DNA from: Blasia pusilla
Lineage: Eukaryota; Marchantiophyta; Marchantiopsida; Blasiales
Direction: 5' to 3'
Length of the DNA: 64,000 nucleotides
NCBI GenBank assembly: GCA_050084515.1
Contig: CM114274.1
Coordinates: 5,208,001 to 5,272,000, forward strand
Shown in pieces: positions 63,481 to 64,000 of the stretch; the first letter of the stretch is position 1; the number at the start of each line of letters is the position of its first letter. The notes below the pieces were generated by a model that was not told where the DNA came from, did no database searches, and saw only the letters and a program-made list of their open reading frames with translations. The position numbers and the translations under genes are program-made.

Positions 63481-64000
63481 CATTATTTTTTTTTATTTAA
63501 CCCTTGTATGGAGTTTCTTCATTTGGTGCAAGAGATCCCCAAAGCTACAATCCTAGCTTTACATCTTCTTATCATACCATTGGGTTGTCTTTCACTTTGT
63601 AAATCTCTCGAAGTACATCCACATAACAATAACTTCTTTACTTACAAAATATCGAGTCAAATGACTCCTATATATGTTATAATCTTAATGTTGCAAGTTC
63701 TTTTTTTCATAGCTATATTCCAATCTACCTTTCACACAACTTCCTTGAAATATCATGGTTATGCAAAAGATGTTCAACTTTGATTTCTCACAATTAGACA
63801 TCTTTTTCATCTTATCTCTTCCCACAACTACTAGTCTATCTACATATGAATTGATCTACAATTACTATAACTTTGACTTGTCGATGAAATAAACTCACTT
63901 TACAAAATTGGTTATTTAGATAATTCCATTGGCATAGAATTTATATACATTTGAATGAAAAACTTACATAGGGTATAAAAATATTTTTTCAACTTTCAAA
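63481..64000. other. AT-rich end of window, no gene called
   Basis: The frame 63508-63783 (91 aa, plus) is hydrophobic but unrecognised, and probably antisense to further parts of the copia relic. Confidence 0.35.

Noticed and set aside
62990-64000. Plus-strand 91-aa membrane-like frame at 63508-63783
   Set aside because: Adjacent to and antisense of a copia relic in very AT-rich DNA; hydrophobicity follows from T-rich codons.

Overview
The window is nuclear DNA of a land plant (streptophyte). The evidence is spliced GT-AG genes, a proteasome ATPase of plant type, Ty1/copia, Ty3/gypsy and Mutator-like elements, and long AT-rich spacers. The methyltransferase inside the gypsy elements is DNMT3-like. 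That class is kept in bryophytes and other seed-free or gymnosperm lineages and lost in flowering plants, so a non-flowering plant is the better guess. This is inference; I cannot name the species.

Three host genes can be rebuilt exon by exon with every splice phase closing. They are RPT2 (26S proteasome regulatory ATPase, minus, 6419-10356, six exons, 444 aa), PEX19 (peroxisomal membrane-protein import receptor, minus, 36470-38307, five exons, 296 aa, ending in a CaaX box) and OST5/TMEM258 (oligosaccharyltransferase subunit, plus, 54680-57230, four exons, 78 aa, with the start codon alone in exon 1). They are housekeeping genes with no evident common pathway.

Most of the rest is mobile DNA. 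From 11686 to 26451 two truncated Ty3/gypsy copies stand head to head. Both encode gag/protease, then a DNMT3-like cytosine-5 methyltransferase, then reverse transcriptase-RNase H, integrase and a C-terminal PHD finger. This is a retroelement carrying both a DNA-methylation writer and a histone-tail reader. The opposed arms would also give a very long hairpin RNA if read through. Both arms are decayed, but in different places.

From 28655 to 33704 lies a Ty1/copia element with two LTRs, a tRNA-iMet-type primer site, a polypurine tract and a GAATC target duplication. From 38807 to 50993 lies a 12.2-kb Mutator-like element with about 118-bp terminal inverted repeats and a matching 8-bp flank duplication, 500 bp upstream of the PEX19 start. 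It has an intron-containing DDE transposase with a SWIM finger and, converging on it, an unrecognised multi-exon accessory gene with a C2H2 finger. A solo LTR with CAAAC duplications is at 58855-59861. A fragment of the same LTR family replaces part of the reverse transcriptase in the right gypsy arm. An LTR-like sequence (34247-34720) and a rotted copia relic (about 63050-63480) complete the set. The remaining spacers hold no gene I can support, apart from a few hairpins, palindromes and tandem repeats listed separately.
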